Assembly: GCA_034766995.1 (NCBI GenBank)
Contig: CM068317.1
Span: forward strand, 27,162,001 to 27,226,000
Length of the DNA stretch: 64,000 bases
From: Acanthacorydalis orientalis
Taxonomy: Eukaryota; Arthropoda; Insecta; Megaloptera; Corydalidae
Direction: 5' to 3'
How positions within the stretch are numbered: position 1 is the first letter of the stretch; the number at the start of each line of letters is the position of its first letter. Positions 11,719 to 24,880 of this stretch are shown piece after piece. The position numbers were made by a program, and so were the translations under genes. The notes beneath the pieces were generated by a model. That model was given only the letters and a program-made list of their open reading frames with translations. It was not told the DNA's origin and searched no databases.

Positions 11719-12970
11719 CAGTAGACCCTCGCCGAACGACTGATCTCACAACGACCGGGCTTCATGAAGCACGCATTGCTCATCACAAGTGATTATTTCG
11801 AGAAATCACGACGGTGACTGACTGAACTACAGCGTGATGTGGCCAAAAATAATCTCTCCCACAAGGAATTTCTACTCCTAGACAATGCTCTTGGTCATGA
11901 CCCCAACTTAGCCTTGCATTTGATGTCTTATTATGAATTTATAAAGATGAAGTTCTTACCACCTAACACCACACCTTTGCTACAGCTGATGGACCAGCAG
12001 GTAACTTCTAACTTTAAGAAACTCTATACAAAGAGAATGTTTAGGGAATATTTTGATGCTACCCAAAACAATGAAATGATCCTTAAAGAGTTTCGGAAAA
12101 AGCATTATAACATCCTTCATGCTGTGAAATTGATTATGAATGCATGAAATGATGTCACTGTACGTACATTAAATACTTCCTGGTGGACATTATGACCTGA
12201 TGTGCTGAATGATCGTGAGAGACGGTTTTGGTGAGGTTAAACAGGACATTGTTGCCCTGGATGAGTCCATGGGTCTGGAGGTGAATGCGGATGATGTTCA
12301 ATGTCTAGTTGAAGATCATCATCAGGAGCTGACAACAGAGGGACTTCAACAGTTGGAGAAGGGGATTGAGAGGGAGAAAGATACTGTGGAGGAGAAAATT
12401 GAAGACCTATATGTTATGAGTAGTGATGAATTAAAAATGTTACTAAGTGCATGGGAGAGCGTTAAAAGTAAAATGAAATTCCATTCAGAAATTGAAAATG
12501 CTGCAGTTCATATGTGTCAGTTTGAGGGTAATGTGATTTCCTACTTTTACAAATTGAAAAGAAATAGGCAGAGGCAGTCCACTCTCGACAGGTTTTTCAC
12601 CAAAGCCTCATCTTTCACTCCATCTAGTGCCACTGCCACAAAGAAGACTAGAATTAATTCTCCCTTTAGAAGTGAATTACCAGAAATCTGCATGAAGAGT
12701 GATTTGTCCTCTAAAGACCAGCATTGGTAAATTTCTGGCGTGGGCCACAATCGAATAAAAACAAATTAACAACAAAAGTAAAGCAAAATAATTTATTTTC
12801 ATTTCTTACACGTACCTTTAAAATTAAATTTTATCTAATGAATTCTTAGGATTTTAGTGGCTCTGCATCAGTTAGAAGGTTTACATATTGTGAGTGCTTT
12901 ATAAAACGACCGTTTCAAGGAACGAACATTAGACCTGCACCAATTACGGTCGTTCAGCGATGCTCTATTA
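11719..12970 (+). pseudogene. Tigger/pogo-like DDE transposon remnant
   Basis: The left end (cagtagaccctcgccgaacg) is matched in inverted orientation by the right end (cgttcagcgatgctcta near 12951-12967), both bordered by TA-rich sequence. The plus strand encodes parts of a DDE_1-type transposase: LLLDNALGHDPNL, FLPPNTTPLLQLMDQQV and NFKKLYTKRMF (11839-12147), then after a stop and frame change the usual Tigger C-terminal tail with DESMGLEVNADDV and ELTTEGLQQLE (12209-12730). The Asp residues of LLLDNA and LMDQ are retained, but the N-terminal DNA-binding part and first Asp are absent and the frame is broken around 12145. It is non-functional. Confidence 0.8.
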
Positions 12971-13792
12971 TATATTAAACGGAATAAAGTGAAAAAGTTT
13001 TAAAAAGTTATTATTACATATAATACATGAAGATTTTATTTCATTTTTTTTATTTTGAGCATTAAAAAATACGCTACCCCATATATTTTGTATAAAACTC
13101 TGCCTGCCAACAGTGAAACATAAATATCTTACATGGTTATGAAACAGAAACGTCGACTATGAATTTTTCAAGTACTTTTTTCGATCTCAAGAAAGCAGAT
13201 CGTGTAAAAATGTGGAGTGTACTCACTGCTTTATATCACATTAAAATTGTACACAAACATTTCACACTGCATATATAAATGTGTTGTTGTCTTTGAAAAA
13301 GCGTTATACCAAATACTAGAAAAATACAAGACAAAACACATAAACGATATGTCAATTTATGAATAACTGATTTTAATTAAAAGCGCATCCATAGCAATAA
13401 CATCAAATAAAATATACATGTACTTTCCGTAAGAGGATAATTCGTTTAAAAAGTGTAATACATCAATCTTTTAACACTTCTGCAAAATAAACGTCTCTCT
13501 GTTTAATCGATCTGATGCGTATCTATTTCATATAATCAAAGCAATTAAAAAGAGAAATAGCGTGCCTTATTTAGTTTGCGTGCAAATTCACAATTTAACT
13601 ATGAAGTGTTGTTGCGGTATATTATTGTACTTGATGTTCACACAAAATGGCTGAAAATTCTTAACGTTCTGTTTAGTTATTGTTATTAAGTTTATATGCT
13701 AAGTAGATGAGGTAAACATGATTTATGTAAATTATTAAGTAATTTTATTTTACTCTTATACACCTGTATATACACATAGTTATATATATAAA

Positions 13793-13852
<60 letters not shown>

Positions 13853-14217
13853 TTGATGATTCGTATGAAAATAGCTTCATTAGATCTAATAATTTAATTT
13901 AATTAAAAACCAATTAAATATTAAACGAAAACAAAACTTTAAATTATTTTGTAACTTTTTTTAAAAAGTAAATGTGTTTAATACTTAAACTGTAGATCTA
14001 CCGTCAAATATCTGTTTAGAGAACAAGTGAATTATAAAAAAAATATCTTTATGCTTATGGAATTTTACATTAAAAGAAAAATGACACTGCAAATCTTACA
14101 AAAAAAAAGTTAGTAATGTTAAGTGGACACATATTCTCACAAATGCATTTTTTCCGCCCCACAAACCAACAATTACTACAAAAATTCTCCGATCAAAAAT
14201 ATTCAATAAATGGTTGA
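12971..14217. other. AT-rich intergenic stretch
   Basis: No gene recognised. A (TA)n array lies at about 13798-13846. Confidence 0.55.
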
Positions 14218-14707
14218 TGGTTTTTCTGGGATGCGCAAGAAATTCTCTTGATCGACTAGCCTACGCAGCATTTTTGGAGAAATTGAAAGCAACGATCGTG
14301 AAAAAACGTCTCGGAAAGGCCACGAAAAAAGTATTCTTTCGCCATGACAACGCACTGGCTTATTCAAGCGTTGTTGCTCTGCAGAAACTGGCCAAATTGA
14401 AGTACGAAATCCACCGCATCCACTGTATTCGCCTGATTTTGCTCCATTAGACTTCCATCTGTTCTCGAAACTCAAAATTTGTCTGACTGGTAAGCGATTT
14501 GGGTCGAAAAAGAGGTGAGATAGAGGCCGAAAACGGCTATTTTGAAGACCTCGAAGAATCACACTACCGGGAGAGAAACGCGAAGATGGAGAAACATTGA
14601 GGTTAGTGCTTTGAGCTTTGAGAGAATTATGTCGAAAAATAAGGTACACTTTGAAACTGAAGCTGTTGTCTCTAATATCGAAGTTTCTTTTTAGACCTAG
14701 CCCTCGT
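14218..14707 (+). pseudogene. mariner transposase remnant, frameshifted
   Basis: Plus-strand segments of a mariner catalytic domain are spread over several frames: FFWDAQEILLID from 14221 (first Asp codon 14230-14232) followed by a stop, then KVFFRHDNALAYSS, then after a frameshift near 14410-14420 YSPDFAPLDFHLFSKLKICL, and a weak C-terminal tail ending ENYVEK and stop at about 14640. The right end gacctagccctcgta at about 14693-14707 resembles a mariner terminal repeat. No left terminal repeat is found, so the 5' part is missing. It shows different decay from the copy at position 1. Confidence 0.8.
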
Positions 14708-15819
14708 ATGCTTAGATGTACAATTTATTGACAGAGTTAATCAAGATTTATAAATACAAGATTAAATAATTTTACATGAGAAAGAAATAGCACATGTAAA
14801 TTATTAAGGACACAAAATACATAAATGCTAAAATTATAATTTTCTTAGCATACGAAACACCACTGTGGTAAAAATATTTTACAAATTGAAACAAAACAAT
14901 TACCATTCAATATTAAACTTTTCATTTTTTACGAACGTCAGTGGGAAAGCCAAAAAGAGATCCAGTTCAAAATAACAGAATTATAAATGCAATGGAAATT
15001 GACGAATAAAGGAGTATAATAGATTAAACAGAAAAAAAATGATTTAATATGACCTGTGAATATATACAAGAGATGTTAGATCGAACACTGCAAAAAGTGG
15101 TCATAAATTGAATTCTAACCAAAATAAGTAAATAAGATGTTCCTCGCAAGAGTTAAAGTGAGGTGGTGAACGAAGAAATAAAAATCAAAAAGTTAAAACC
15201 TGGTGTATGGATATATAAACAGAATAATAAACAGAAATGGCATGTAAGAAGAAAACTGTATTCAGTATAAAAACAACTATACTACTACTAAAATACTGTT
15301 TTTCTATTTGTTTGTATATAATTTGGTATCTTTAATATTTTCTCATGCTGAAAATTAGCTATCAGACGATTACCAACTTTTTATTGTTGCTAGTGGATTG
15401 TTTACTTCATTATATTTTTAATTATTTACGTTTATATTTTTGTCAAGAAATGTATAACTATTCTAAAGAAAATACAGACATTTGGAAAATGATCATCTAT
15501 TTTGTAGCAAAAATATTAAAGACGATACTATTAACAATGATATAAAAAATGAATGATAAAGAATAATAAACATTTGAAAAAAATTAAAATTTGCAAGAAA
15601 GTACCAGAAAATCTGAATTTTTAATTTACAACAGTATTTTGTATATTCAAAATTTTACATAATTCACAATCATTATATTTTTACTTCAACCAAAAATATG
15701 TTCATAATGCATTTAATTTTATAATTTCATCATTGAAATAACAAAAATTAATTCCGTATGTTGTTTAAAACGGATTACACAAATTGATGTATTTCTAAAA
15801 AACATAATGATTATTTAAT

Positions 15820-15876
<57 letters not shown>

Positions 15877-16531
15877 TAACTTTAAAGAATTTTAATTCCA
15901 AACATTTTTATATTCATAACCCCTGTAACATCCAAAAGTTTATCATATAAGAAATTTGAGTTCATTAATAATGTAAAATATTTTTCTATTCAGTCATATT
16001 TAAAGAATACAAATCAAAAAAACGAATAATCTTGAACCATTCCTTCACATAAAAATTCGCTCAACAATGTCTTAAGCTATCTAGAAAAAAATAATCATTT
16101 TTCGTACAGAAAGCGTGTTTATTACTGTAAGTACCAATTATATAACTTTTTTGATTTGTATAAAAGTACCTAAATGATAATTCATATGAAATATTTGCAG
16201 TATATTACTGTTTAGATTAAGAAATAGGAGAATTAAAATAAAATAAAAAAAAAAACGTTTTCCTCTCTGTAGAAACTTTAGTTTCTTTTCATAAAATTTG
16301 AAATTAACCACACGCAGACACACAATACACATGATTTAAAAGTTTCAGAATTTCATAATTTTTTTATTAATTTAGACAATGCTAATGAAGCATTTTTTTT
16401 TATTTTACACATATTGAATTATACTTCTGTGTGAATTACATTAAATAAAACTGTAATTTTTCTAAACAATCATTTAATTATGGTATTACTGACAATATCA
16501 AAATTAAATGAATTAGATATGATAAAAATTT

Positions 16532-16537
16532 AATATA

Positions 16538-16595
<58 letters not shown>

Positions 16596-16600
16596 CATAA

Positions 16601-16631
<31 letters not shown>

Positions 16632-16651
16632 ATTTTATATATACATATATA

Positions 16652-16699
<48 letters not shown>
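16532..16699. repeat. compound TA microsatellite
   Basis: TA repeats interrupted by tacata and aatttta units over about 170 bp. Confidence 0.9.
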
Positions 16700-16702
<3 letters not shown>

Positions 16703-17303
16703 TATTACATTTAAATTAAAATCAATAATTTTCTACTTAATCATTATGATGAAATTATTCACATTTTTAAAGTGACACTTACACATCTTTTTCATATTTA
16801 ACTTTTTATTAATAACCCCCATGAAAATAGTATATGGACGACATCTTTTTTTATTAAACAATATGGAAAAATAATATTTACTTACACATTTATAGGCATT
16901 TTTATTGATCAGAGTAACTATAATTAATTTCTTTTTTTTAGTATATCTTCATGTTAGTGAACAGTTTCAAGTTATGTTACACTTCGATTGATACACTCCG
17001 ATTTCATATTTTTCGTACCTATAAATTTACTTCTTTTTCTTAACTGACATTTACCACTTACACATTTAATTTTTATTTTCTGTTTCTCTAATTCAATTAA
17101 TTAATGATATTTTTACTTTAAATTTTAAAAATGTTATTAATAATAAATTTCTGTCTTCAAACACGGCACTTTGTAAAAAATAACAACTAACGTCAACAAT
17201 ATATAGTTTTATCTTATATTATTTTCTCAATATATTTATCAAGTACGTTTTAAATAATTTTAAAAAATAATGTGATTTAATTTTAGATTAAATATATTTA
17301 CGG

Positions 17304-17306
<3 letters not shown>

Positions 17307-17362
<56 letters not shown>
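17307..17362. repeat. (TA)n microsatellite
   Basis: About 56 bp of TA repeats. Confidence 0.9.
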
Positions 17363-17369
<7 letters not shown>

Positions 17370-17732
17370 TATTTTGTAAATATATACTACATGATTTTAA
17401 AGTTTAAAATATGCAAAGAATGTAATAATAAATAATAATTTTATGAATGTTATATTTGTAGCAATGACATCGATACACAAAAATACAATTACTTATGAAT
17501 ATGCATGGCTATTAAATCAATTTATTGATTATAAAATAATATGTGAAGATGTCAAACACATTAAATGTAAGAAAAGCACGCACAGGTAATTATATTAAAG
17601 TATTAATTTTAAAGGTGAAATAAATCATATATTTACTGAAACGAAAAATACACATAAAAATAAATAAAATTATATAAAAAAAACTTTATTAAACATACAA
17701 AAATATAACACAAAAAAGGAAAACAGTCACTG

Positions 17733-17735
<3 letters not shown>

Positions 17736-17787
<52 letters not shown>
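17736..17787. repeat. (TA)n microsatellite
   Basis: About 52 bp of TA repeats, 0.7 kb upstream of the Nsun4 start. Confidence 0.9.
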
Positions 17788-17791
<4 letters not shown>

Positions 17792-18476
17792 GGACATATA
17801 ATAAAAGTAAATCAGGAACAAATAATACAATATTGTCTTACATAATTACACAAATATTAATAAAAGGAAATAATTTACCAACGTATCTATACTAGCAGAT
17901 CAATACACTCACGAATACATGTTTTGTCCCGGGCTTTGTGGATTAATCTCAGATACAATTGTAACAGCTGTGCATCTTTCTAGACTACATTTACGACGTA
18001 CATACAAAATAATTACGTATGTCTGTGCTCGTGGCGGCAATCAACAAATATGTTTATTTATTTTGCAATAAGCTTTTTAAATTAAATATGACAATCATGC
18101 TTCATGCTACTCATGGGTGGATATGAATATATTTAGTGCGTGAACAATTTAAAATGTGTATAGAAACATATTTTTTCTTACATATTTTGGGTAAATTACG
18201 TGTCACATTTAAGATGTTCTGATCATCTATGTGTACTTTCCGTGCACTACATAGCAACCCTGTACTACCAACCAATAAATAAAGTTACTCTGTCATTATG
18301 TACACTACAGCAAATAAATATACTACAAAAATAAATAATCTACTAGTATTATGAATAATTATTAAATATTCAATTAGAAGTTATACTCTTTCTCTTGTTT
18401 GTAAATATTGTTTCAAACTAAACATATTATCAATACCTAAACATTGGATGCCTTAGAATACATTACTAGTTTTAAA

Positions 18477-18680
18477 ATGTCAATGATCAGTCAACACTTT
18501 TATTATAACAAAAAATTTATAAATTTGAATAACAAGTCATTAAATATCATACCGCTACTTCGAAGATGGAAAAGTAGTAACAATGAACATTGGGTTAGAA
18601 TTTTTGATTTAATTTAGGTTATGTTGTATTTTAAATGTTCATGTTCTATTGTTATGTATGATGGATGTGTGTTTCTGTGC

Positions 18681-18723
<43 letters not shown>

Positions 18724-18902
18724 TATACACATATGTACACAAAGAATAAAACAATGCAAAAATAAACTAACAGCATTTAAACAGGCAGAGACATTTTTAA
18801 TATAATTTACTAACAATAAAATGTTTTCAAATTAAACATTAATAAGACTGGTATCATTAAAAAGAATATTGAGATAACTATAATTATTTTTATTACTGCA
18901 TG

Positions 18903-18987
<85 letters not shown>

Positions 18988-20823
18988 ATGCACATATACA
19001 TACAATCATTGAAATAATTATTTTTTCATTCGACTTTAAGGCAGTGCTGAAGAGGAAAACATTTCCTAAAGATCATGCAATAAATCATTTTGATGATTTC
19101 TATAAAAACGTATTTGGAGAACGATGGAAATCAATGCGTATTGCATTGTTAAGTCCTAATAAGTTCTGTGCTGTCATTAACAACTACAGTGATGCTGAAA
19201 AAACAATGCTTGATCTAGAAAATAAGGGTGCCTTAAATATACGGAAATTATTTAATCTAGAAAAAGAAAGAATTCGTGCTTTTAAACAAAAAGAGAATAG
19301 AAAAAATAAAATAGAAAACATATATAAGTTAGAGGAAAAATTAAATCATGTGAAAGCGATGAAAATGGAGGAAGAAGTTGAATCAATTTATTCGAAACAT
19401 GAATCTGATGTAATTTCTTTACATAACAGTTTGGAAAATGATCCTAGTAACAATTTATCGAATGAAAATATTGTAAACTCACCTAATTTGCATTTATATA
19501 GTCAAGAAGATCAAAAGTATATTTCTTTACAAGATAGTTTAAATTCAGCTGAATTTGATACATCAAGAATCCTCAATCCCTCAGATATTACATCTACATT
19601 GCAAGAATATGTGCCTGCAACGAAACTTAAAGGATTGGAAGACTGGTTATTAGAATCAGATTACTACAGATATTATGATTCTAATAATGATTTTCCTGTT
19701 AAAATTGTAAATGAAACAGATTTAGATTTTCCAGAACATTTAAATATATATACCTATGAAAGAGGTAACATTACTTCATTTGAGTCACCTCGAAAAGGAT
19801 CCACAGGTGTATTAAATTATTATTTATTAGATGGGAGTTCTATTTTACCTGTATTAGCATTAGGTTTGAAACCAGGTGACCATGTATTAGATATGTGTGC
19901 CTCCCCTGGTGGAAAATCATTAATTATGCTACAAACGTTATACCCTGAAAAAATTGTTTGCAACGATATTCAAGAGAGTAGAATAAAACGTATATCTAAT
20001 GTATTCCACGATTACTTTTATGATATGAATAAACAAAAAGATACAATTTTCATTACACGTAGTGATGCGCGAAATATAAATGATGGTGAATATGATAAAA
20101 TTTTAGTAGATGTTCCTTGTACAACTGATAGACATTCAGTTAGGGAAAATAATAATAATATATTTAAACAAACGAGAATGAAAGAAAGATTAAAATTACC
20201 AGAATTACAAGCTCAAATTTTAAGGTTGTTAAAAAACAACTTGTATACTTAATATTTTTCTAATTGATTATTATTTTTACAGTAATGCCATGAAACTAGT
20301 TAAAATTGGTGGAAGTGTAGTTTATTCAACCTGTACTTTGAGTCCTATACAAAATGATGGTGTAGTTCATATGGCTTTAAAAAATATTTGGCAAGAAACA
20401 AATATTGCAATGGTTGTAAAGTGAGTTTAAATAGTTTGATTATAAATATTTTGATAAGTATTCTTTAATAATTGTTACAAATCATTTTGCAAGGGAGTAA
20501 ATTTTATTTTACAATAAATGTATTCTTTTTTGTATGTAGTAAAAAAAATATCTCTTGTATTTTATTAAAATATGTTAACTGAAAAGTAAACTTTATTAAA
20601 TGTGATAAATTAATTTTATATTCATTATTGTATTGAAAGTAAGATTATTTCATAAATAATTATTATTTTCTTTTTCAGAGACCTTAAATATGCATTAAGA
20701 CCTGCTCAGTGTATATATAAGATTGACCATAAAGTAGGTTTAAAATATGGACATTTAATTGTTCCCTTTCTACCATGTAATTATGGTCCAATGTATTTTT
20801 GTAAATTAGTTAGATATAAATAA
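18477..20823 (+). CDS. Nsun4: NSUN4-type mitochondrial RNA (cytosine-5) methyltransferase
   Basis: Four exons, all GT-AG with consistent phases: 18477-18593, 19041-20224, 20283-20420 and 20679-20823 (the last acceptor may be off by 1 nt), predicting 527 residues. Exon 1 encodes a basic, hydrophobic leader ending in LLRRWKSSNNEHW, typical of a mitochondrial presequence. Exon 2 has HFDDFYKNVFG, then a ~120-residue Lys/Glu/Asn-rich insert, GSTGVLNYYLLDG and the SAM-binding motif DMCASPGGKS (Asp323). Motif IV DVPCTTDRHS carries Cys399, and exon 3 carries motif VI YSTCTLS with Cys451, the expected catalytic Cys. The C-terminal NYGPMYFCKL is NSUN4-specific. Known family role: m5C in mitochondrial small-subunit rRNA and, with an mTERF partner, mitoribosome assembly. 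The protein is longer than human NSUN4 because of the insert. Stop to polyA signal is 58 nt. Confidence 0.9.
18594..19040 (+). other. Nsun4 intron 1 with TA arrays
   Basis: The donor is tgg|gttaga and the acceptor gactttaag. The intron contains TA/CA arrays at 18685-18735 and 18901-18990, the second ending about 50 bp before the acceptor. Confidence 0.7.
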
Positions 20824-20880
20824 AAGTTAAATTAGTAATAAGTGTTTTATTTATAATAATATTTACTTTTTAATTTTGTT

Positions 20881-20886
20881 AATAAA
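20881..20886 (+). terminator. polyadenylation signal of Nsun4
   Basis: AATAAA 58 nt after the stop codon. Confidence 0.6.
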
Positions 20887-21419
20887 AAATAAAACTTATA
20901 TATTATTTGTTTATACAAGTACTAATATATTTAATGTTTCAATTTGAGTGTCTAAATAAATCAACATTTTTTAAAAAAACAAAAACTTGTAAGTAGTTTG
21001 ATTTTATAAATATAACATGAATTTTGGAATAAATCAATACAAAATGTCAATGTAAAGCATGACAAAAAAATATAATCAATTACAAGCACTAGCACTATAA
21101 ATGGCCTTTAAAAAAATTAACATGTATGTAATTGAATAACTTAGAAGTAAAAAATCATTAGTATTCAAATCACTATGTACGTATAACGAAATGAATCAAT
21201 GATAATGTTTAATTAATAAAATATATACATTTCAAAAACAAAATAAATATATATTTTTGTTTAATATTAATTTTTTAATACAAATACATTCATATTATTT
21301 AAAAAAAATTTAATATTTGGTGTTATAAATAATAAAAAGAATTTCTCTTGATTATTTTCACCTAAAAATATATATTTTGTTACTAAAAGATTAATTTAAA
21401 TAAAAATTAACATACTTGA
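20887..21419. other. convergent 3' intergenic region
   Basis: AT-rich gap between the 3' ends of Nsun4 and the first transporter. No gene recognised. Confidence 0.5.
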
Positions 21420-23109
21420 CTATCCTTCAGCCTTATTCCAAGACTGTTCTTCACCGGATCCAAAAATCGTATAGACAATGAATGAAATTGCAAACACAAT
21501 TATTGTCACTAAAAATACTATTTGCCAGGATCGAATCGTCGGCTTAAAAAAAAGTATATTATGAAAAAATTAAATTCATATAAAATTGCATACTATGTTT
21601 TTCTATAAAATGAATATTATAAATATTTGACTTACACATAGTAAAAAGAATCTAATTGTAATACTATTTGAAGTAAACATTACAAAGTAAGATGAGTATA
21701 ATGTTAAAAAATACATTTGTCAGAATCATACAATGTTTTGGTAACTTGACCCTGAGGATGATGGCGTCGCCATCGATATGTACATAAGCGACAATCGAAA
21801 ATAATCAACAATAATTTATTAAATATTTTTGATTAAAAAATTTGGTATGGTTTGTGAAGTAAAAAAATCATTTGTGAAAGTATATTTAGCCACAGTGTCA
21901 GAGTTGTTATTGTGTTCTACAATCAATTCAAAAAATAACTGTTAAGCTAATTTAACTGTTTATATTAATTGATGACTATTTAAAGGTGATTTTTATATAT
22001 TTTCAATTCCTATCATTTTATTTACTCAAAATTATTATACCAGAAATATAAAAAAAGAGAAAATAATTTTAGGGCTAAATTTTTTTTAAAGAAGGTTTGT
22101 CCAGAATTTACACCCCAAAGGACCTATTGTTTTATTTATAAGTTGATGAAAGTCATTAAAAAATATTGATTAACGTAATATCTATACATTAATTGAATAG
22201 CAACTACATCGATTATTGCTTTTTTATATTTAGAGTAATTTTAGTAATAATATTATTTCATGAGCTTACTGGAACCGTACAGGTTAACAACATTCTTCTA
22301 GAGCAGTATTTCTCAATAGACACAATATAACTACAGAACCGGAATCCGTAAAAGTTAAACCGCGACAGTTATAATTTTTGTTAAAGAATAAATAAAGTAT
22401 GTTGTTATAAATATATATATCATATGGTATAAAAACAAATAATATTACTATATATGAAGAAACCATTAATAAACAAATATCGGAGATAATATTAACAGAA
22501 GTCAAGAATGTTAATTTTAATATCACTGTTTCATTCAATTGACTGGATTTCGTATCTTTTGTGTATATATACAGATCTTTGTACATTGAGAAAATCTTCA
22601 CTAAGCAGATATTATTTTCTTCGAAAAATTTATTAGTTACCGTAATAAAACAATAGTTTAATTTTCCGAAGGAACGCATTTAATTTTTATACTTATTAAT
22701 CAATTAAGTATTTTAAAAAAATCGATATAGTTAATGATAATTACATTTTCAGTTTATAATTTAACCGATTTCAGTGGGATTCGCCAATGAATTGAGATAT
22801 TTTTTTGCTAAAACATCCAATAATATATTGGTGAATATTTTGACGACGATGCATTCTGAGCATGAAAGCATATTAATAATCAATTTTTGGTCAAAAAAAA
22901 ATTGTGGTATATTGAGTGACAATTCGGTTCTGAAAGTGAAGTTAGTTGTAATGATAAAAACTATAATTGTGATCAATTAAATAAATTAAAGTTTATAAAT
23001 GCTTGGGATTGTTTTATAACAATTAATCTAATTCATTTCTATGTCACTTATGTAAGAGTTCAGTTTTTCAATACATTATACTTATTCTTTTTGATAAACA
23101 AACAGATGT

Positions 23110-23142
<33 letters not shown>

Positions 23143-23754
23143 CTTACATCTTTATGTGTAAGAACACCAATAAAAATAGGTACACAAATTCCAGATATTG
23201 TGGCTGGTGTATTAGACAAAGCTATTAAAGTACCAGCAAAATTTGGAGCAAGATCGATATGATTAGATAAAAATCCACTAAACATTCCACCTATTGCAGT
23301 GATTCCAATACCAAGAAGTACTACTACTATTGTACGATCACATCCTTTTATATATATACCAACTAGACAAGCTATTGGTATCACATTAGCTAAAATTAAT
23401 TTAAAAATAAATAAGTTATATTTGACGTAAATTTATTTTACTCACCACTAAATGTGCCAATTTTTCGAGCTATTGTCGTATTAATTATATTCTTATCTCT
23501 TAATACATCCAATGTTTTACTTAAAATCATACTATACAACCAAAGTGTTAAGTATGGAACTGCAACTCGAACAGCATTCTTTGAATCGTATAAATAATAT
23601 TTTTTTATTAAAAACACACAGAAATAAATACATATATGCCTGAATTCAATACGGATTTAAAAAAAATCTGCATTTAATATTATAATAATATTTAATATAA
23701 TATATTCATTATAATAATATTTTTCTATTATACATCATACATTTATATATACAA

Positions 23755-23801
<47 letters not shown>

Positions 23802-23813
23802 GTATATCCATAC

Positions 23814-23859
<46 letters not shown>

Positions 23860-24818
23860 TTATGTATATACATACGTATAACTAAAAAAATTGTCAATTT
23901 AATATTTTTTTACCTCAGATAATTTAAAATTCAATACTTGTTTCATAAAAAGTGGTAATTCAATCAAAAATAAATACCAGCCCCAATTAGTACATGTATG
24001 TGAAACAATTATAGCCCATACAGGAACAGATTTAGCTATTTTTTTCCATGGAGTAGGAAGTTTCTACAAGAAAAATGTAATAAGAATAAAGTATTAAACT
24101 GTTTAACACATCTTGTACCGGCACGGTACATTATTGATTTAAATAATTTTCAATCTCAGTAGAAATTAGTTGATGATTTAGTTGCAATTAGTTGATGATT
24201 GATTTATGATATTTCTCAGTGGTGAAGTAGTGAGCCGAATATACCGAAAAACGACCAACGACAGGTATGACACACACCGGTCTAATTAGTTAGTCAGTTA
24301 TAAAGATATCTAAGTTTACATACCATTACGAATGGTTACTATTGAACGTAAATTTACATTACCAGTACAAGACGTATTAAAAATCAATAAGAAAAAAATT
24401 ACTACAAGTTATACATTTATTAATAAGGTACACAAAAGGCGGATAAGCTTACAATCTACGTGTAATATAATCACATACCACTTCTGGGCCTTCAGAACCT
24501 AAAGATTCAGTAATTGCATCCCTTTCAGTTTGAGATATAAAAGGTTGCTTCAAAGGTGAATCATATACAAATATTGTCCACAAAAGAAGCCAAACGCATG
24601 ATAGGGCACCGAAAATGTAAAATATTGCTTCCCAACCACAAGCATGTGCTATCAGTCCGGATCCTAGTAAACTTATCACTGTACCTAACGAGGTTCCTGC
24701 ATATGTAATCGAAGACATTACGGACCTTTCTGCAGGCGGAGACCATTTGCTTATCAAAACGTGGCAAGCAGGGAATGATACACCCTAGGAAGATCAGAAT
24801 TCAAATTAGTACATATGA

Positions 24819-24880
<62 letters not shown>

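Larger units (their letters stand above)
14708..18476. other. AT-rich intergenic stretch upstream of Nsun4
   Basis: No gene recognised. TA arrays occur at 15822-15873, 16532-16699 (compound), 17307-17362 and 17736-17787. The last ~600 bp (17880-18476) is less repetitive and presumably includes the Nsun4 promoter, but I see no motif I can defend. Confidence 0.5.

Noticed and set aside
14203..14649. 148-codon minus-strand frame
   Set aside because: Antisense to a decayed mariner; the plus strand carries the recognisable motifs.
18900..19040. Start of Nsun4 at an ATG inside the TA array at 18900
   Set aside because: The sequence before 19041 is microsatellite followed by an acceptor (ctttaag). 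A spliced presequence exon at 18477-18593 fits in phase and gives a mitochondrial leader.
24100..24330. Patch with accggcacggtac and acacaccggtc in intron 4 of transporter copy 1, possible transposon ends
   Set aside because: The two GC-rich ends are not convincing inverted repeats and no target duplication is visible.
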